From Rippkaea orientalis PCC 8801 (lineage in GTDB: Bacteria; Cyanobacteriota; Cyanobacteriia; Cyanobacteriales; Microcystaceae), in NCBI RefSeq assembly GCF_000021805.1, contig NC_011726.1:992001-1056000 (forward strand): a stretch of DNA of 64,000 nucleotides, in the 5' to 3' direction. Below the pieces are notes generated by a model. The model made no database searches, was not told where the DNA came from, and worked only from the letters and a program-made list of their open reading frames with translations. A program made the translations under genes and the position numbers. Shown piece after piece: positions 61,030 to 64,000 of this stretch. Positions within the stretch are counted from its first letter, which is position 1. The number at the start of each line of letters is the position of its first letter.

Positions 61030-62805
61030 ATGTCCCTCGATTTTCGTAATATTAACACGCTCTGGTCATCTGTAATCGTAGAAACCCTCCATCGGTTGGG
61101 ACTGACTACGGCCATTATCTGTCCAGGTTCGCGCTCAACTCCTTTAGCGATCGCCTTTGCGGAACATCCCCACATAACCGCTATCCCTATTTTAGACGAG
61201 CGATCGGCTGCTTTTTTCGCCTTGGGGATAGCTAAACGCACCCAAACCCCTACCGCTATGGTTTGTACATCGGGAACCGCAGGAGCCAATTTTTACCCCA
61301 CCGTCATCGAAGCAAGGGAGAGTCGCGTTCCTTTATTGATTTTTACGGCCGATCGCCCTCCAGAATTACGCCATTGTCGCGCAGGACAGGCGATCGATCA
61401 AATTAAACTCTATGGCAATTATCCCAACTGGCAAACGGAATTAGCCATCCCTGCGCCAGAAATGGGGTTATTTCGCTATTTACGACAGACAATTATCCAC
61501 GGGTGGGAGCGATCGCATTTTCCCACTGCGGGAGTTGTCCATTTTAATTGTCCGTTTCGGGAACCGTTAGCACCGATTATTCAACCAGAAATTAAGGAAT
61601 TAGTCACTAATTTTGAGAATAATAGGTTTTTTGAATCCGTTAAACCCCTTCAACCCAATTTAACCGTTCCTTGTCTAAGTTTACCCCCTCAATGGTTGAC
61701 AAAAAAGCGAGGAATTATCATTGCGGGGGTAGCGCACCCTAAAGATCCCGAACTCTATTGTCAAGCGATCGCCAATTTAGCCACATTTCTGAACTATCCT
61801 GTATTAACAGAAGCTTTATCTCCTGTCAGAAATTTTGCCCATTTGAACCCCAATTTAATTACGACCTATGATTTACTATTACGCAATAAGGAATTAGCCC
61901 AAAATTTAACCCCAGATCTGGTCATTCAAATTGGAGATTTTCCCACCAGTAAAGAACTCCGAAATTGGCTAGAAACCCTTGAACCTGACCATTGGATTAT
62001 CGATCCAAGTGCAGAAAATAGTGATCCTCTCCATAACAAAACTACCTATTTACGCTTGTCTATTGAAAGTTTTAAATTAGAACAATCAAAGTGTATAGAA
62101 GAGAAAAATAACAAGTCATCTTGGTTAAAAACGTGGCAAATCATTGACCAAAAAATCCGAGAAGAAATCAATCTTACCTTAGAATCGGTTGATTTTTTAT
62201 TAGAAGGTAAAGTCTCTTGGTTATTGTCTCAAATTTTACCCCCCAAGACCCCTATTTTTATTGCCAATAGTATGTCCGTGAGAAATGCTGAATTTTTTTG
62301 GCAACCTAACAACCATCAAATTATTCCCTATTGTAATCGAGGTGCAAATGGGATTGATGGGACTTTATCAACTGCTTTAGGTATGGCTTATCAAGCTCAA
62401 AGTAGTGTTATGTTAACGGGAGATTTAGCCTTAATTCATGATACCAATGGCTTCTTAATTAACCCACACTTTCGAGGACATTTAACGATTATTTTAATCA
62501 ATAATAATGGAGGAGGGATTTTTGAAATGTTACCAATTTCTGATTTTAATCCTCTATTTGAAGCGTTTTTTGCAACTCCCCAAAATCTAGATTTTTCTCA
62601 ACTTTGTCAGACTTATAAAATTCCCTATCAAAAGATTAGGGATTGGCCTCAAATAGAAAAACTCTTAAAGCCGCTCCCTAAAGCAGGAATCCGTATTCTA
62701 GAAGTACAAACTGATCGGAAAAAAGATGCAGTTTGGTTAAAAAAGATGCTGAGTGAATTAGCTAAGCGAGTAGATTTTAGATCTGAAGAATTAAGCGAAA
62801 ATTGA
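61030..62805 (+). CDS. menD: MenD, SEPHCHC synthase
   Basis: A 591-residue ThDP-dependent enzyme, 2-succinyl-5-enolpyruvyl-6-hydroxy-3-cyclohexene-1-carboxylate synthase, committing chorismate-derived isochorismate to phylloquinone (photosystem I electron carrier). Motifs: ICPGSRSTPLAIAFAEHP, MVCTSGTAGANFYPTVIEA, TADRPPELRHCRAGQAIDQ, NRGANGIDGTLSTALGMAYQ, GDLALIHDTNGF and INNNGGGIFEMLP. Length and order are normal. Confidence 0.96.
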   Translation: MSLDFRNINTLWSSVIVETLHRLGLTTAIICPGSRSTPLAIAFAEHPHITAIPILDERSAAFFALGIAKRTQTPTAMVCTSGTAGANFYPTVIEARESRVPLLIFTADRPPELRHCRAGQAIDQIKLYGNYPNWQTELAIPAPEMGLFRYLRQTIIHGWERSHFPTAGVVHFNCPFREPLAPIIQPEIKELVTNFENNRFFESVKPLQPNLTVPCLSLPPQWLTKKRGIIIAGVAHPKDPELYCQAIANLATFLNYPVLTEALSPVRNFAHLNPNLITTYDLLLRNKELAQNLTPDLVIQIGDFPTSKELRNWLETLEPDHWIIDPSAENSDPLHNKTTYLRLSIESFKLEQSKCIEEKNNKSSWLKTWQIIDQKIREEINLTLESVDFLLEGKVSWLLSQILPPKTPIFIANSMSVRNAEFFWQPNNHQIIPYCNRGANGIDGTLSTALGMAYQAQSSVMLTGDLALIHDTNGFLINPHFRGHLTIILINNNGGGIFEMLPISDFNPLFEAFFATPQNLDFSQLCQTYKIPYQKIRDWPQIEKLLKPLPKAGIRILEVQTDRKKDAVWLKKMLSELAKRVDFRSEELSEN

Positions 62806-62840
62806 GAGCATGATTAATCTTCAAATCTAAAATTTTGGGA

Positions 62841-63239
62841 TTAAGCGAAGCTAGGATACATCGCGGCTTCTAGAGGGGGTTCATGCTCAATGAAAGTCGG
62901 AAAACCTCGTTCAAAGGATTGAACGCGGATTTTTTGAGCTTCTAAAGCCGTTTTAATGACATTAAGCGCTTCTTCGGGTTTACCTTGTCCGCAGAAAAAT
63001 AAATCCGCAGCAAAATAACCGTATTCCGGCCAAGTGTGAATGGCAATATGGGACTCAGCTAAGGTTGCAGTTGCCGTGACACCATGGGGACTAAAATGGT
63101 GAACACACAAATCAATTAACGTGGCTTCTCCGGCAGTAATTCCTTCTAGAAGGGCGTAGCGAATACGTTCTGGATCGTTGAGGAGATCTGCGGGAGCTTG
63201 CCAAGCATCTACAATCAAATGAGTTCCAAGTTTGGTCAT
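62841..63239 (-). CDS. speD: S-adenosylmethionine decarboxylase proenzyme
   Basis: A 132-residue prokaryotic class 1B AdoMetDC. The self-cleavage site is Glu62-Ser63 in ATLAESHIAIHTWPEYGYFA; Ser63 becomes the pyruvoyl cofactor. The active-site Cys is in FFCGQGKPEEAL. It makes decarboxylated SAM, the aminopropyl donor for spermidine, which needs putrescine such as the aguA-aguB pair produces. It is convergent with menD. Confidence 0.95.
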   Translation of the reverse strand: MTKLGTHLIVDAWQAPADLLNDPERIRYALLEGITAGEATLIDLCVHHFSPHGVTATATLAESHIAIHTWPEYGYFAADLFFCGQGKPEEALNVIKTALEAQKIRVQSFERGFPTFIEHEPPLEAAMYPSFA

Positions 63240-63531
63240 TCTTTCATTTATCCGTAATAGTGTACCGTTTCAAGACTATTAGGTATAACACGATTTAGAC
63301 ATTAACTCAAGTATTTCCCAGTTTTTTTTAAATGATTGGTTAATAATTCGCAATAACGTTATTAATCGACAATATAAATTACGATGGGTTCAAAGTTGGC
63401 TATTATTGTTTTTTTTGTCAATTAAATGAGCAATTTAGCCCTTTTACTCTTTGAAGGTTGTCAGTAAAATTACTTAAAATAAAAGTAAGAGTAAATACAC
63501 TCAAAGAAAAATCTGCCATGAGGGTTTTTAG

Positions 63532-63717
63532 ATGGATATTACACAAGTTAAAACCAGGATCGAACGGGCTTTAGCCGATGGTCGTTTATCTCGTCAAGAA
63601 AGCCAAGATATTAAAGCCGCAATTTTGGCTGATAAACAAGTCACGGAAGAGGAACACAAGTTATGGAGGGAACTGCAAAATCTGATTTTTACCGGTGAAG
63701 TTAAGCTTGAAGACTGA
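63532..63717 (+). CDS. Small helical protein of unknown function
   Basis: A 61-residue charged protein, probably three helices (ITQVKTRIERALADGRLS; RQESQDIKAAILADKQV; TEEEHKLWRELQNLIFTGEV). GAGGG seven bases before the ATG is a good ribosome-binding site. Such short proteins with the RLSRQE pattern recur in cyanobacteria, where the function is unknown. It has about 290 bp of AT-rich leader with no other gene. Confidence 0.7.
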   Translation: MDITQVKTRIERALADGRLSRQESQDIKAAILADKQVTEEEHKLWRELQNLIFTGEVKLED

Positions 63718-63770
63718 GGGAGTGGGGGAGTGGAGGAGTGGGGGAGGGGGAGAGTGGGGAGAGAGTGATA
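63718..63770. repeat. G-rich degenerate heptamer tract
   Basis: GGGAGTG GGGGAGTG GAGGAGTG GGGGA-type tandem units directly after the stop codon of the 61-residue protein. It is an STRR-type tract, very G-rich on the plus strand. Confidence 0.65.
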
Positions 63771-63807
63771 TTTTTACTATTGCCTAATTGCCTCTTAACT
63801 CTTAACC

Positions 63808-64000
63808 TTAAAGTACTTTAATTCCATTGCTAGATAGCTTTGTCACCCAAAATTTTAGGTCTGCATCCTCAATAGCGAGTCTTGCTTGATTTTTAATCGT
63901 TTCTGCTGCTTCTTGAGACTCACAGAGAGTAAACACGGTTGGACCTGATCCTGACATCATGGTTCCGAGTCCCCCGGCTTGTTGCATGACCTCTCTAAGA
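63808..64000 (-). CDS. ispE: 4-diphosphocytidyl-2-C-methyl-D-erythritol kinase (partial, C-terminal end)
   Basis: The minus frame from the window edge to the TAA at 63808 encodes the last 63 residues of a GHMP kinase. The GHMP motif 3 AGGLGTMMSGSGPTVFTL matches IspE, which phosphorylates an intermediate of the MEP isoprenoid pathway. The N-terminal three quarters lie beyond the window. Confidence 0.88.
   Translation of the reverse strand, partial: LREVMQQAGGLGTMMSGSGPTVFTLCESQEAAETIKNQARLAIEDADLKFWVTKLSSNGIKVL

Noticed and set aside
1-64000. tRNA, rRNA, tmRNA, CRISPR array, riboswitch or prophage
   Set aside because: I scanned the gaps for a T-arm-like GGTTCRA pattern, regular direct repeats with unique spacers, and phage-like gene order and found none. 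The 153-bp periodic array is palindromic and has no spacers, so it is not a CRISPR. Covariance-model searches would be needed to exclude small RNAs.

Overview
This window is a piece of a cyanobacterial chromosome, most likely from a unicellular, nitrogen-storing, Cyanothece/Rippkaea/Crocosphaera-like organism (genus inferred, not proven). The evidence is the gene content: a ClpR-ClpP pair, ClpB1-type ClpB, DnaK3 with its DnaJ, cyanophycinase plus cyanophycin synthetase, the ferredoxin-thioredoxin reductase variable chain, phylloquinone-pathway MenD, class II fructose-bisphosphate aldolase and many Uma2/DUF29/pentapeptide/TPR proteins. The DNA is AT-rich and carries the cyanobacterial palindrome HIP1 (GCGATCGC) at more than 25 sites noted by eye, with several families of heptameric tandem repeats. 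I see no rRNA, tRNA, CRISPR array, prophage or classical IS element.

Layout. 1-2.9 kb: truncated peptide-type ABC transporter ATPase (minus) and three proteins of unknown function. 3.3-6.4 kb: clpR-clpP, a DUF29 protein and recA. 6.5-13.3 kb: an M1 aminopeptidase with HEAT-like repeats, a methyltransferase, a TM2/SHOCT/helix-hairpin-helix membrane protein, a pentapeptide protein, rpsU, aroK and a secreted protein. 13.6-18.1 kb: clpB, HU and trmD. 18.3-22 kb: the cyanophycin locus cphB-cphA. 22-28 kb: Uma2 nuclease, a broken second Uma2 copy, a TVP38 membrane protein, a kinase-like GAF protein lacking the phospho-histidine, and TPR and coiled-coil proteins. 28-32.7 kb: fba, an EamA transporter, argJ, an acyltransferase and a 56-residue Cys-rich protein. 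33-35.2 kb: phnG-phnH-phnI with no phnJ beside them. 35.3-42.2 kb: a secreted alpha-carbonic anhydrase of unusual architecture, an MprF-like function split over two overlapping genes followed by an esterase, and two secreted proteins. 42.6-49.2 kb: dnaJ-dnaK3, aguA-aguB and proB. 49.4-53.9 kb: a phosphorothioation-associated putative methyltransferase, exonuclease III and a C5-cytosine methyltransferase. 54-64 kb: ilvC, a PIN/RHH toxin-antitoxin pair, a PEP-CTERM protein, a REP-associated transposase inside a repeat array, a sugar kinase, ftrV, another Uma2 protein, menD, speD and partial ispE.

How genes work together. Arginine/polyamine nitrogen metabolism recurs: argJ makes an ornithine/arginine precursor, cphA stores arginine and aspartate as cyanophycin, cphB degrades it, aguA-aguB turn agmatine into putrescine, speD supplies the aminopropyl donor for spermidine, and proB leads to proline. 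Proteostasis is also rich (clpR, clpP, clpB, dnaJ, dnaK3).

The most interesting structure is at 57.0-58.2 kb: a RAYT transposase gene sits between two near-copies of a composite hairpin array with a 153-bp period, whose arms carry the GTAG foot typical of REP elements; solo relatives lie at 26.6, 27.9 and 55.2 kb. Other leads are the duplicated-module Dnd-associated methyltransferase, the SdrD-like/alpha-CA/PEP-CTERM fusion, the split MprF plus esterase cluster, orphan phnGHI, and the likely CGATCG methyltransferase in a HIP1-rich genome.
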